Made by a program: the position numbers and the translations under genes. A DNA stretch of 64,000 nucleotides from Micromonospora trifolii (GTDB taxonomy: Bacteria > Actinomycetota > Actinomycetes > Mycobacteriales > Micromonosporaceae), in NCBI RefSeq assembly GCF_022229005.1, contig NZ_JAKKFD010000001.1, positions 124,001 to 188,000 on the forward strand, read 5' to 3'. The notes under the pieces were generated by a model. That model ran no database searches. It was not told the DNA's origin and saw only the letters and a list, made by a program, of their open reading frames with translations. Below, piece by piece: positions 1 through 8,223 of the stretch. The first letter of the stretch is position 1, and every line of letters starts with the position of its first letter.

Positions 1-529
1 CGGGCAGTTCCTGGCCGGCGCTGTCCTGGAGGAAGAACGAGTCGGCCTCGGGGTCGCGGACCAGCCCGGAGCTCTCCCGGACCTTCCGGTGCAGGGCCAG
101 CAGCAGGTCGGAGGCCTCACCGTAAGCGGTGAAGGCGGCTTCGGGGTCGGTGGCGCCCCGGCCGCGCAGCGCCTCCAGCTTGGCCCGTACGCCGGCCCAG
201 CGTTCCTGGCTGAGCAGCTCCCCGCCGATGCGGGCGTCCACAGCGGCGACCTCCTCGACTGCCCCGTTCAACGCCTCCCGGGCCACGGGGCGCCCGTTGA
301 CAGCGTTGGACTGGGCCTCCACGAGGGCGTCGGTGACCGCCGCGAGTGCGGTGAGGTACTGCACGCCGAGCCGTTCCCGGGTGGTGAGGTCCCGGTCGTC
401 GGTGACCTGCCGCCAGTTCGACGTGACGAGCAGGCCCAACGGTGCCAGCAGTGCTCCGATGAGCAGCAGAGGCAGTAGCCGGCCCAGCGTGGACGGCCGT
501 CGACGGGCCCGTGGCGCGGGGACTGTCAT
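1..529 (-). CDS. Sensor-type membrane protein, N-terminal part (cut by window edge)
   Basis: The reverse strand is open from an ATG at 529 to the window edge, giving the first 176 residues. A good ribosome site (GGAGGA) lies nine bases before the ATG. Residues 1-16 are basic, 17-38 form one membrane helix, and the rest is a charged, helical extracytoplasmic region ending in DSFFLQDSAGQELP. A D-x-(S/T)-(Y/F)-x-L-x-D stretch of this kind is common in four-helix-bundle sensor domains of chemoreceptors, sensor kinases and diguanylate cyclases. The output domain would lie to the left of base 1, so the class of sensor cannot be decided here. The family assignment is by eye. Confidence 0.7.
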   Translation of the reverse strand, partial: MTVPAPRARRRPSTLGRLLPLLLIGALLAPLGLLVTSNWRQVTDDRDLTTRERLGVQYLTALAAVTDALVEAQSNAVNGRPVAREALNGAVEEVAAVDARIGGELLSQERWAGVRAKLEALRGRGATDPEAAFTAYGEASDLLLALHRKVRESSGLVRDPEADSFFLQDSAGQELP

Positions 530-901
530 GTATGTCTCCTCCGGCGTGGGGCGCTGATCGGCGCGGCGTCGGGCTAGCCGACAAGTCCCGTGCACCGGAC
601 CGGAAAACTAATCGAACCCTCGCCTGGTCAGACCTCACTCGGGGAGTCAGGTTCGCGTCACTTCGAGCCATGTCACCATTTGTCCGCGTTACCGGCACGC
701 TCTGTGTCATCTGTGGGTGTGACATGGAGGGATCGGGGTGGATATCCGCGGAAGATCGGAATTCACGGGATCCGAACTCAACTCACTGTGCCGCGTCGGA
801 CGGTGCGCGCTCGCACCCGACCGCGCACCGATCGGGGCAACCGGACGAACGTACGGCGGATCTCAGCCAACGCTCAGGCTGCGGGCCGTACCGTGTGCCG
901 C
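530..901. other. Divergent intergenic region, 372 bases
   Basis: This gap separates the sensor gene from the hydrolase-ABC fusion. I see no conserved short gene in it. At its right end TACCGT (889-894) lies seven bases before the ATG at 902, the arrangement of a leaderless promoter. The reading frame of the fusion gene stays open through much of the gap, but the extra sequence is basic and low in hydrophobicity, so I read it as non-coding. Confidence 0.5.
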
Positions 902-3766
902 ATGACATCGCCGTCGCCGGCCGCGTGGTTCCGGCGTGCCCTGCCCACCCGCCGCCGGGCGACCGCCGCCGCTGTGGTCGTCGTGCTGTTGGCCGCCGCC
1001 GTGACCTGGGCGGTGTGGCCACAGGGGCCGGGCGTACGCACCGAGAGCGCGATGCTCACCGTCCGGTCCGGACCGTCCGGCGACCAACCGGTGAACCTGG
1101 ACACCACCCTCTACCTGCCGGACGACGCCTCGTCCGGTCGGAAGGTGCCGGCGGTGCTGCTGGCGCACGGGTTCGGCGGCACGAAGGAGTCGGTGCGCTC
1201 CGACGCGGAGGAGTTCGCCGGGCGCGGCTACGCGGTGCTCACCTGGACCGCGCGGGGCTTCGGTCGCAGCGGCGGTGAGATCCACCTGGACAACCCGGAG
1301 TACGAGGTACGCGACGCTGAGCGGCTGCTGGACTGGCTGGCCGCGCGGCCGGAGGTGCGCACCGACGCCGCCGGCGACCCGAAGGTCGGCGTGGTCGGCG
1401 GCTCGTACGGCGGTGGGTTGGCGTTGCTGCTGGCCGCCCAGGACCGTCGGGTCGACGCGATCGTGCCCATGATCACGTGGAACGACCTGTCCCGCGCCTT
1501 CCTGCCGGAGAGCACCGGCGGCGCGCCGACCGAGGGCGTGTTCAAGAAGGGCTGGGCCGGTCTCTTCTTCGGCGGGGGCGGCAGCGTGGGCTCCGGCCCG
1601 GCCGGGCTCTCCGGCGCGACCGCCGCCCAGCCGCAGGGCGCACCGGCGTCCGCCGGCCCGCCCAGCCCCGGGCCGGGCGCCGGTCCCGGCACCGGTAGCG
1701 GTGGCGCTCCGACCGGTGCCGCCGACCCGTCCTGCGGTCGCTTCGCCGCCGACGTCTGCGCCGCGTACCTCCGGATCGCCACCACCGGCCGCGCCGACCA
1801 GGCCGCCGTGGACCTGCTGCGCCGCTCCAGCCCGGCCGGTGTACTGGACCGGATCAAGGCGCCGACCCTGCTGGTGCAGGGCGAGGCGGACACCCTCTTC
1901 CCGCTCGGTGAGGCGGACGCGAACGCGCGCGGCATCGCCGCCACCGGCACCCCGGTACGGGTCGCCTGGTTCACCGGCGGGCACGACGGTGGCAGTGGAC
2001 CCCGCTCGGACGAAGACCGGGTGAAGTTCCTGACCGTTCAGTGGCTCGACCACTACGTCAAGGGCGAGGGCGACGCTCCCGGCGACGACTTCACCTGGTC
2101 GCGGATCGCCGGCTTCGACGCGCTCGACAGGGGTCTCGTCGCCACCGGATTCCGCCGCGCCGACTACCCGGGCCTCGCCGGCAACGCCCGCCGGGAGGTG
2201 ACGGTCGCCGGTCCGGCCCAGCCGATCGCGAACCCGCCGAACGGCAACCCGGCGGCCATCTCCTCGATCCCGTTCGCGGGCGGGCTCGCCTCGCTGCTGG
2301 ACGGCGTGGCCGGTGACGTGCCCGGCCAGCACGCCCAGTTCGAGTCCACCCCGCTGACCGAGGCCGTGGACGTGGCCGGTGCGCCCACAGTCACAGTGCG
2401 GGCCGCGTCGCCGACCGGCGAGGCGGTGCTCTTCGTCAAGCTCTACGACGTCGACCCGGACGGCGCGGCCACCCTGCCGAACGGCCTGGTCGCCCCGATC
2501 CGGCTCACCGGCCTGCCGCAGCAGGTGCAGGACGCCCGCCCGGTCACCGTGACACTGCCCGGGATCGTCCGCCGGGTGGAGGCCGGGCACCGGCTGCGAC
2601 TGGTGGTGGCCACCTCCGACCAGGCGTACACCACGCCCGCCGCGCCGACCGTCTACACGGTGGCCGCGGACGGCGCGGTCAGCCTGCCCACTGTCAGCGG
2701 TGAGCCGATCCCCACCGCCGCGACGATCTGGCGCTGGGTGCTCGCCGGCCTGCTCGCGGCCATCGTTATCGGGCTCGTCGTGGTCGTCGCCCTGGTCCGC
2801 CGCCGGCACCGCCGCCAGGACCGGTCGGTGCATCCGGAGTACGCGGACACACCGCTGGCCGTGCGCGCGCTGCGCAAGGAGTACGCGGACGGCTTCGTCG
2901 CCGTGTCGAATGTGGACTTCGAGGTGCACCCCGGCCAGGTGGTGGGTCTGCTCGGGCCGAACGGCGCCGGCAAGACCACCACCCTGCGGGTGCTGATGGG
3001 GCTGACCCAGCCGACCGCCGGGGAGATCTACGTCTTCGGTCGTCGGCTGGTGCCCGGCTCGCCGGTGCTGTCCCGGATCGGCGCGCTGGTGGAGGGGCCG
3101 GGCTTCCTGCCGCACCTGTCGGGTCTGGACAACCTGAAGGCGTACTGGCGGGCCACCGGGCGGCCGTGGGAGGACGCGCAGTTCGACGCGGCGCTGGAGA
3201 TCGCCGGGTTGGGTGACTCCGTGCACCGGCGGATCAAGAACTACAGCCACGGGATGCGTCAGCGGCTCGCCATCGCCCAGGCCATGCTCGGCCTCCCCGA
3301 ACTGCTGGTCCTGGACGAGCCGACCGACGGGCTGGACCCGCCGCAGATCGCCGAGATGCGCCGGGTGCTCCAGCGGTACGCCACGGACGGCCGGGCGGTG
3401 CTGGTCTCCAGTCACCTGCTGGCCGAGGTGGAGCAGACGTGCACGCACGCGGTGGTGGTGAACAAGGGCCGGATCGTGGCGTCCGGGCCGGTGGAGGAGA
3501 TCGTGGGCGAGTCGCCGAGCGTGCTCTTCGACGTCAACGACCCGGTGGCGGCGCGGGCGGTGCTGGACCGGCTGCACGGGGTCCGCGTGTTGCCGGAGAG
3601 CGACGGCCAACTGGTCGTCGACACCAACGGCACGGCCCGCAGTGAGGTGGTGGCGGAGCTGGTGCGCGCCGGCATCGGGGTGGACCGGGTGGTGCCTCGG
3701 CGGCGCCTGGAGGACGCGTTCCTCGCCCTGGTGGGCGAGAACTCTCGGGGAAGCGGTGACCGGTGA
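902..3766 (+). CDS. Membrane-anchored CocE/X-Pro-peptidase-like hydrolase fused to ABC ATPase
   Basis: The 954-residue product has three parts. Residues 20-39 form a signal anchor. Residues 50-600 are an alpha/beta hydrolase of the CocE/X-prolyl dipeptidyl-peptidase type: nucleophile elbow GGSYGG with Ser168, probable acid Asp330 (QGEADT) and His361 (GGHDGG), then a jelly-roll-like C-terminal section. A second membrane helix spans about 608-631. From 650 onward there is a complete ABC ATPase with Walker A GPNGAGKTT (about 685-693), signature SHGMRQR and Walker B LVLDEPTDG. This layout puts the hydrolase outside the cell and the ATPase inside. The permease gene overlaps its stop codon, so the two should form one exporter. 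The substrate is unknown. The start was chosen because the signal anchor begins there and a TANNNT box sits seven bases upstream. Confidence 0.88.
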   Translation: MTSPSPAAWFRRALPTRRRATAAAVVVVLLAAAVTWAVWPQGPGVRTESAMLTVRSGPSGDQPVNLDTTLYLPDDASSGRKVPAVLLAHGFGGTKESVRSDAEEFAGRGYAVLTWTARGFGRSGGEIHLDNPEYEVRDAERLLDWLAARPEVRTDAAGDPKVGVVGGSYGGGLALLLAAQDRRVDAIVPMITWNDLSRAFLPESTGGAPTEGVFKKGWAGLFFGGGGSVGSGPAGLSGATAAQPQGAPASAGPPSPGPGAGPGTGSGGAPTGAADPSCGRFAADVCAAYLRIATTGRADQAAVDLLRRSSPAGVLDRIKAPTLLVQGEADTLFPLGEADANARGIAATGTPVRVAWFTGGHDGGSGPRSDEDRVKFLTVQWLDHYVKGEGDAPGDDFTWSRIAGFDALDRGLVATGFRRADYPGLAGNARREVTVAGPAQPIANPPNGNPAAISSIPFAGGLASLLDGVAGDVPGQHAQFESTPLTEAVDVAGAPTVTVRAASPTGEAVLFVKLYDVDPDGAATLPNGLVAPIRLTGLPQQVQDARPVTVTLPGIVRRVEAGHRLRLVVATSDQAYTTPAAPTVYTVAADGAVSLPTVSGEPIPTAATIWRWVLAGLLAAIVIGLVVVVALVRRRHRRQDRSVHPEYADTPLAVRALRKEYADGFVAVSNVDFEVHPGQVVGLLGPNGAGKTTTLRVLMGLTQPTAGEIYVFGRRLVPGSPVLSRIGALVEGPGFLPHLSGLDNLKAYWRATGRPWEDAQFDAALEIAGLGDSVHRRIKNYSHGMRQRLAIAQAMLGLPELLVLDEPTDGLDPPQIAEMRRVLQRYATDGRAVLVSSHLLAEVEQTCTHAVVVNKGRIVASGPVEEIVGESPSVLFDVNDPVAARAVLDRLHGVRVLPESDGQLVVDTNGTARSEVVAELVRAGIGVDRVVPRRRLEDAFLALVGENSRGSGDR

Positions 3767-4632
3767 TGGCTGTTACTGACGCGGGTGAGGCCCGCGGTTA
3801 CCGGCCGTCGGCCACCATGCCGTTCGTGGCGGAGTTCCGTCGGCAGGCGTCCCGGCGGCGGACCCAGCTGGCGCTCGGGTTCATGGTGCTGCTGCCGCTG
3901 ATCATCCTGATCGCGTTCCAGTTCGACTCGGGCGGCGACGACGACAACGGTCGCAACGAGTTCGCCAGCCTGGTCGAGCTGGCCACCTCGGGCGGGCTCA
4001 ACTTCACCCTGTTCTCGATCTTCGTCTCGGCGTCGTTCCTGCTGGTGGTGGTCGTCGCGCTGTTCTGCGGCGACACGGTGGCCAGCGAGGCGAGCTGGGG
4101 CAGCCTGCGATATCTGCTGGCGATCCCGGTGCCCCGGGCGCGGTTGTTGACGGTGAAGCTGGTGGTCGCGCTCGCGTACTCGGGGCTGGCCCTGATCCTG
4201 TTGGCCGGCACCGCACTGTTGGCCGGCACCCTGCGCTACGGCTGGTCGCCGCTGCGCAGCACCGTCGCCGCCGAGCTGGAACCCACCGAGGGGCTGCTCC
4301 GGTTGCTGGCCGTGCTGGGCTACCTGGCGGTCGTACTGCTGGTGGTGGCCGGCCTGGCGTTCCTGCTGTCGGTGACCACGGACGCCGCGCTGGGCGCGGT
4401 GGGCGGTGCGGTCCTGCTCTGGATCCTGTCCAGCATCCTGGACCAGATCACCGCCCTGGGCGCGCTGCGCGACTTCCTGCCCACCCACTTCAGCACCGCC
4501 TGGCTGGGTCTGCTGTCGACTCCGGTGCAGACCGACGACGTGGTACGCGGCTGCATCTCCGCGATCAGCTACGCGACGCTGTTCTGGGGGCTGGCGTTCT
4601 GGCGCTTCACCCGCAAGGACATCACCTCGTAG
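3766..4632 (+). CDS. ABC transporter permease, ABC-2 type
   Basis: The product is about 288 residues with roughly six hydrophobic helices, the usual size for a permease partner of a CcmA/DrrA-type ATPase. Its ATG (3766) overlaps the stop of the hydrolase-ATPase fusion by one base (TGATG); a GTG at 3763 is an alternative. The tight coupling says the two subunits are made together. A long extracytoplasmic loop rich in D and N (FDSGGDDDNGRNE) follows the first helix. No substrate can be inferred, although the fused extracytoplasmic hydrolase suggests processing of the exported or an external compound. Confidence 0.88.
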   Translation: MAVTDAGEARGYRPSATMPFVAEFRRQASRRRTQLALGFMVLLPLIILIAFQFDSGGDDDNGRNEFASLVELATSGGLNFTLFSIFVSASFLLVVVVALFCGDTVASEASWGSLRYLLAIPVPRARLLTVKLVVALAYSGLALILLAGTALLAGTLRYGWSPLRSTVAAELEPTEGLLRLLAVLGYLAVVLLVVAGLAFLLSVTTDAALGAVGGAVLLWILSSILDQITALGALRDFLPTHFSTAWLGLLSTPVQTDDVVRGCISAISYATLFWGLAFWRFTRKDITS

Positions 4633-4641
4633 CGGGTCGGC

Positions 4642-5340
4642 TCACAGCCGGCTGTCGGGTGGGCTCACCGACGACGGCACCGCGCTCGGCGCCGGTGGCG
4701 GGGCCGGCCGGGTCGGTACCGGCGTGGACGGGTCGGCCTTCTTCCAGGCGCTGACGCCGATCCGGCCGGTGTTGCCGAGGTCGATCGGCCCGTCCGGGTC
4801 GACCTCCTCGGCCGGCTGCCCGGCGGCGGGCGCCACCGTCAGGAACTCGCCGTTGGTGGCCACCACCGTCGAGTCGGTGACCAGGTTGCGCCAGAGCACC
4901 ACGGCGGTGGCCCGCTCGCCGGCGGCGAGGGTGACCTGCCGGGGTGGTTGGTCGAACCCCGAGGTGATCTCCTTGGCGCCGTTGACCACCCGCAGCATGA
5001 CCGGCTCGCGCGCTTCGTCGAACACGTGCAGCACCGGGTACCCGTCGAGCTGGTAGGGGTGCGCGCCGCAGTTGACCAGCTCCAGGCCGAGGGCGCGCAG
5101 GCCCATAGCGGCGTCCCCGCCGGTCGACCGGATCCGAACGCCGGAGGCCGGGCACTCGGCCAGCGGGTCGGTGTTGGCGGTCGGGCCTGCTCCCGCCCTC
5201 GACCCTGGGGGCGGTTGGCTCGGATCTCCGGACTGGCCGCGATGGTCGCCAGGTACGCACGCGCCGAGAGTGAGAGCCGCCATGACCGTCGCGGACGCCG
5301 TACTGACCCGCCGCCGCGCTGCCGTCCCGCGAGAGGTCAT
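4642..5340 (-). CDS. DUF4232 lipoprotein
   Basis: The product has 232 residues. A basic N-terminus and hydrophobic stretch end in the lipobox LGAC with lipidation Cys28, followed by a Pro/Gly-rich linker (about 30-60). Residues 70-200 show the DUF4232 pattern with ECPASGVRI near the start and a second Cys in LELVNCGAHPY. The function of this domain is unknown; the proteins are secreted lipoproteins of actinomycetes. The ATG at 5340 was preferred over an in-frame GTG at 5358 because GAGGA lies seven bases before it. The gene converges on the ABC permease with nine bases between them. Confidence 0.85.
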   Translation of the reverse strand: MTSRGTAARRRVSTASATVMAALTLGACVPGDHRGQSGDPSQPPPGSRAGAGPTANTDPLAECPASGVRIRSTGGDAAMGLRALGLELVNCGAHPYQLDGYPVLHVFDEAREPVMLRVVNGAKEITSGFDQPPRQVTLAAGERATAVVLWRNLVTDSTVVATNGEFLTVAPAAGQPAEEVDPDGPIDLGNTGRIGVSAWKKADPSTPVPTRPAPPPAPSAVPSSVSPPDSRL

Positions 5341-5716
5341 CAGTAGATCCTCGCCCACGTAGAACCCACACCGTCACCCCGCCCCGCCCCCCGCCCGCGC
5401 CCCCGCCCCACCCCCCGCGCCGATCTTGCAGGTTCAGTCGCCGATACGCACGGAATGCCCGCTATCTCACGACAGCAAGTGCAAGATCGCGAAGATAGGG
5501 GCGGGCCCACCTCGTCGATCATGGAAGTAAGCGCTTTGTTCCCCGCCACAACTCCTTGATCGGCGGAGTGGTGCGGGAGCCCGTTGGGCGGCGGCTCTTC
5601 GCTGATGCCGTAGACGGTTCAGCTCCAAAGCGAGCGCCTGGGGCAGGTCGGACCCGCGGCGGCGTGGGCCGTGGCCGGGCGGGCCCGGGTGGGGGCGGGG
5701 CCAGGGCGGGACGGGG
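5341..5716. other. Intergenic region with C-rich tract and long palindrome
   Basis: This 376-base gap holds a run of C-rich repeats (about 5375-5420) and an imperfect palindrome at 5421-5489 that is entered separately. The remaining 200 bases show only short open frames without ribosome sites or recognisable protein sequence, and I see no gene in it. Confidence 0.5.
5421..5489. repeat. Imperfect palindrome, 20-base arms
   Basis: The left arm 5421-5440 begins CGATCTTGCA and ends GTCG. The right arm 5470-5489 is its imperfect reverse complement, with ten perfect outer pairs, four perfect inner pairs and a poorly paired middle. The loop is 29 bases. No T tract follows, so it is not a typical terminator. 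It is like the other long intergenic palindromes in this window in size and in its GATC core, but the sequence match to them is weak. Confidence 0.55.
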
Positions 5717-6022
5717 TCAGGCTGGCGGGCGCTGGGTGAGGACCGCGTCCAGGAGGCCGGGGTAGAGCTTGTCCAGCTCGTCCCGGCGGAGCCGGACCAG
5801 TCGGCTGGTGCCGGCGGCCCGGGTCCGGGTCAGGCCCGCCTCGCGCAGCACCTTCAGGTGGTGGCTGCGGGTCGCCTTGGAGACGCCGAAGTCGAAGCTG
5901 CCGCAGGCGGACTCGCCGCCCTCGGCGAGCGCCCGGACGATCTGTAGCCGCACGTCGTCGGCGAGTGCGGCCAACACGCTTGTGACCGGTACGGCGGTCA
6001 GGTCGGGCTCGTGCGGCTCCAT
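5717..6022 (-). CDS. ArsR-type winged-helix transcriptional regulator
   Basis: This small regulator has 101 residues. VTSVLAALADDVRLQIVRAL is the first helix pair of ArsR-like winged helices, and the recognition helix lies in GVSKATRSHHLKVLREAG. No metal-binding CxC pair is present, although one Cys occurs in SACGSFDF. The start at 6022 is preferred to an ATG at 6049 because TACACT (-10) stands six bases before it and a palindrome covers the region upstream. The gene diverges from an EamA transporter, and twin palindromes lie between the two, so it probably represses itself and the transporter. The inducer is unknown. Confidence 0.85.
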   Translation of the reverse strand: MEPHEPDLTAVPVTSVLAALADDVRLQIVRALAEGGESACGSFDFGVSKATRSHHLKVLREAGLTRTRAAGTSRLVRLRRDELDKLYPGLLDAVLTQRPPA

Positions 6023-6040
6023 GTGACCAGTGTAACCCTT

Positions 6041-6058
6041 GTTCGACAATCATCGAAC
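6041..6058. promoter_or_regulatory. Operator palindrome 1 (GTTCGA-N6-TCGAAC)
   Basis: This perfect 6-6-6 palindrome covers the expected -35 region of the ArsR-type gene, whose -10 (TACACT on the reverse strand) lies at 6029-6034. The same half-sites occur again at 6083-6100, which supports binding by a dimeric regulator, most simply the divergently encoded one. Confidence 0.7.
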
Positions 6059-6082
6059 AACACCCTATGGTCGGTGTCGTTG

Positions 6083-6100
6083 GTTCGATGATACTCGAAC
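6083..6100. promoter_or_regulatory. Operator palindrome 2 (GTTCGA-N6-TCGAAC)
   Basis: This palindrome has the same half-sites and spacing as operator 1, with centres 42 bases (four helical turns) apart. It sits just upstream of the EamA gene's ribosome site and would overlap that gene's -10 region (GATACT, 6090-6095). Binding here would block transport gene transcription. Confidence 0.7.
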
Positions 6101-6113
6101 ATTGGAGTTGCCG

Positions 6114-7076
6114 ATGCGATCCCGCGCCACCGCGTACCCACTGGTCGCCGTGCTCGGCTGGGGCGTCATGTTCCCGATCCTGGCCAGCGCCCTCAATCGG
6201 GTCGACCCGCTCAACCTGACCACCGCGCGCTACCTGCTGGCGGCCGTCGTCCTGGTCGCCATCCTGCTGCTCCGCGAGGGTGCCGGCGCGCTGCGGCACG
6301 GTGGCCGGGCACTGGAGGTGGTGGTGCTCGGAGTGGTTGGCTTCGCGGGCTTCAACCTGCTCACCAACCTGGCGCTCGAACACGCCGCCCCGCAGCAGAT
6401 CTCCCTCTTCGTGGCCACCACTCCGGTGATCACCCAACTGGTCCGCTGGGCCCGGGACGGCGTACGCCCGAAGCCGCTGCTGCTGGCCCTCTCCCTGGTG
6501 GCGCTCCTCGGCGTCGGTCTGGTGATCACGCGCGGCAGCCTGGCCGGGCTCGGCCAGTTCGGCCTCGGCGGGCTCATGATGATCGGCGCGGTGCTGGGCT
6601 GGGGCATCTACACCCACGGCGCCAGCCGGTTCGGCGAGTGGTCGCCGCTGCGGTTCACCACACTGACCGCGCTTGCCGGCACGGCTGCCATGCTCGTCCT
6701 GAGTATCGGCGCCGACGCCGTCGGCTGGCAGCACGCGCCGGCCGCCGCCGACCTCGTGGCGGTCGCCCCGCAGTTGGCGTACGCCGTGCTGGTGGGTGCC
6801 GTGATCGCGGTCCTGGCCTGGAACACCGGCGTGCAGCGACTCGGCGCCGCCAACGCCGCGCTGTTCATGAACCTGGTCCCGGTGACCACCTTCGCGGTGC
6901 AGATCGCCCGCGGCTACCGGCCGGAGCCCGTCGAACTGGTCGGGGCCGCCATCACGATCGCCGCCCTGATCGCCGCGAACCTCGCCGCCCGACCCCGGAC
7001 CACGTCGCTGCCCCGGCCGAGCGCGGTGACGGACCCGATCGCGGTGACCGACCCGGTGGCCGTGAGCGCCCGCTGA
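6114..7076 (+). CDS. EamA/DMT-family membrane transporter
   Basis: The product has 320 residues with about ten hydrophobic helices and the two-fold EamA repeat. The first repeat starts with LVAVLGWGVMFPILASALN, and the second with GLGGLMMIGAVLGWGIYTHGA. Proteins of this superfamily export metabolites or amino acids; no specific substrate can be read from the sequence. The ATG at 6114 has GGAG eight bases upstream. The C-terminus carries a repeated Ala/Val-rich tail (TDPIAVTDPVAV). The divergent ArsR-type regulator and the operator at 6083-6100 should control it. Confidence 0.87.
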   Translation: MRSRATAYPLVAVLGWGVMFPILASALNRVDPLNLTTARYLLAAVVLVAILLLREGAGALRHGGRALEVVVLGVVGFAGFNLLTNLALEHAAPQQISLFVATTPVITQLVRWARDGVRPKPLLLALSLVALLGVGLVITRGSLAGLGQFGLGGLMMIGAVLGWGIYTHGASRFGEWSPLRFTTLTALAGTAAMLVLSIGADAVGWQHAPAAADLVAVAPQLAYAVLVGAVIAVLAWNTGVQRLGAANAALFMNLVPVTTFAVQIARGYRPEPVELVGAAITIAALIAANLAARPRTTSLPRPSAVTDPIAVTDPVAVSAR

Positions 7077-7189
7077 CCCACCGGCCCGCGGCGGCGGCAG
7101 GGGACAGCTCCGGTGGTCCATCCGTGGCAGGATGAACCGCCAGGACCAGCCGTTCCATCGATCCGTGGATGCCTGGTGAGGGGGCCGTT

Positions 7190-7489
7190 GTGACGTCGCT
7201 CGAAACCGAGGCCATGCGCAGGGCGGGCCAGACGATCAGCGAGGACGCGAAGTCGTTCGCCGACACGGTGCTGCCCAAGATCGCCTCGCTGACACTGCCG
7301 CGGGATGCCTTTCCGATGTTCGCGTGGAACCTGCCCGACGACTACGAGCGGGTCCGGCAGGGCGTGGGCGACGTGGCAGCGGCGCTCCAGAAGACGATGG
7401 ACTCGATCGGCACCGCACTGACCACCATCGCCACCCACTACGAGGAGCAGGAGCGGGTGCGGGGCGAGAACTTCACATATCAGGATTGA
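7190..7489 (+). CDS. ESX/EspC-like small helical protein
   Basis: The 99-residue product is predicted to be mainly helical, with no signal peptide. Its size and two-helix layout (about 5-35 and 55-90) resemble EspC-like and WXG100-related proteins linked to type VII secretion. There is a W-N-L-P turn between the helices but no exact WXG. The GTG start follows GGTGAGGGG at a suitable distance; an ATG at 7169 is the alternative. It is the first gene of a five-gene operon with a small membrane protein at the end. The family assignment rests on shape and context. Confidence 0.65.
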   Translation: MTSLETEAMRRAGQTISEDAKSFADTVLPKIASLTLPRDAFPMFAWNLPDDYERVRQGVGDVAAALQKTMDSIGTALTTIATHYEEQERVRGENFTYQD

Positions 7490-7500
7490 ACGGAGCCGCG

Positions 7501-8223
7501 ATGTCCGACTCCTCGCTCTACTCCGACCGGGTCGACGACGACACCACCGAAAGCCTCTGGATGCTCGTCGGTGTCCTCGGCGCCGGGCTCGCCGCGGCCG
7601 TCTGGCCCACAGTTGGCGGTCCGGCGGTGGTGGCCGGCATCACCGCCCTTGTCGAGGTCAACATCCGCACGCCGGACCCATGGGAAAAGGGTTCCGAGGC
7701 GTGGAACGACATGAGCGACGTGTTCGAGCAGGCCAAGGCGGGGCTGACCCGGGCGCGAGGTGACGTCGACACCTACTGGGCCGATCAGGGCGCCGAGGCG
7801 TTCAAGGCGTTCCTGGAGACGCGCATCGAGCCCGCGCTCGACGCGATCGCTCAGGCGGCGAGCAACGTCCGCAATATGTGCGACGACATGCGGTGGGGTC
7901 TGATGACGAACCTGCTCAGCTACGTCGGTGTCACGGGAGCGACGCTGGTGGCGGCCGCTGTGGCCTATCTTTCCGGCCCCTACACACCCGCCGTGCAGTG
8001 GGCGATCGTCGGAGCCTGGGCGACATTCGCCATCACGACGCTCGCCGCCGTGCTGACCTTCGTGCAGCAGGTGTGGACGGCTGGGCGTGACGTCGCCGAC
8101 GCCTTCAGCGTTCTGGAGAACATGTTCACCAGCGACAGTGACCGGATCGACACCACGAGCCTGCAGTTGCCCGAGCAGGTCCGGGTTCGCATCGCCGAGC
8201 CGAAGGGCTGGGTGAAGGAGTGA
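7501..8223 (+). CDS. WXG100-like protein with membrane helices, possible T7SS substrate
   Basis: The 240-residue product begins with a charged stretch and a hydrophobic segment (about 20-50). A helical region with DTYWADQGAEAF around residues 85-100 recalls the WXG turn of ESX proteins. Two membrane helices follow (about 140-160 and 165-190), and the C-terminus is polar. The following YbaB-like gene starts inside its stop codon. I infer that it works with the preceding small EspC-like protein, perhaps as a secreted or membrane-inserted pair, but no secretion ATPase or mycosin is nearby. Confidence 0.65.
   Translation: MSDSSLYSDRVDDDTTESLWMLVGVLGAGLAAAVWPTVGGPAVVAGITALVEVNIRTPDPWEKGSEAWNDMSDVFEQAKAGLTRARGDVDTYWADQGAEAFKAFLETRIEPALDAIAQAASNVRNMCDDMRWGLMTNLLSYVGVTGATLVAAAVAYLSGPYTPAVQWAIVGAWATFAITTLAAVLTFVQQVWTAGRDVADAFSVLENMFTSDSDRIDTTSLQLPEQVRVRIAEPKGWVKE

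Noticed and set aside
590-901. N-terminal extension of the hydrolase-ABC frame
   Set aside because: It is basic and unlike a secreted protein start; the signal anchor and leaderless -10 fit the ATG at 902.
863-3610. Very long open frame antisense to the hydrolase-ABC gene
   Set aside because: It is rich in H, R, Q and G without any domain, while the sense frame has complete motifs.
5556-5765. Possible 69-residue gene in the gap before the ArsR-type gene
   Set aside because: Gly/Arg-rich composition with no ribosome site, and it overlaps the 3' end of the regulator gene.
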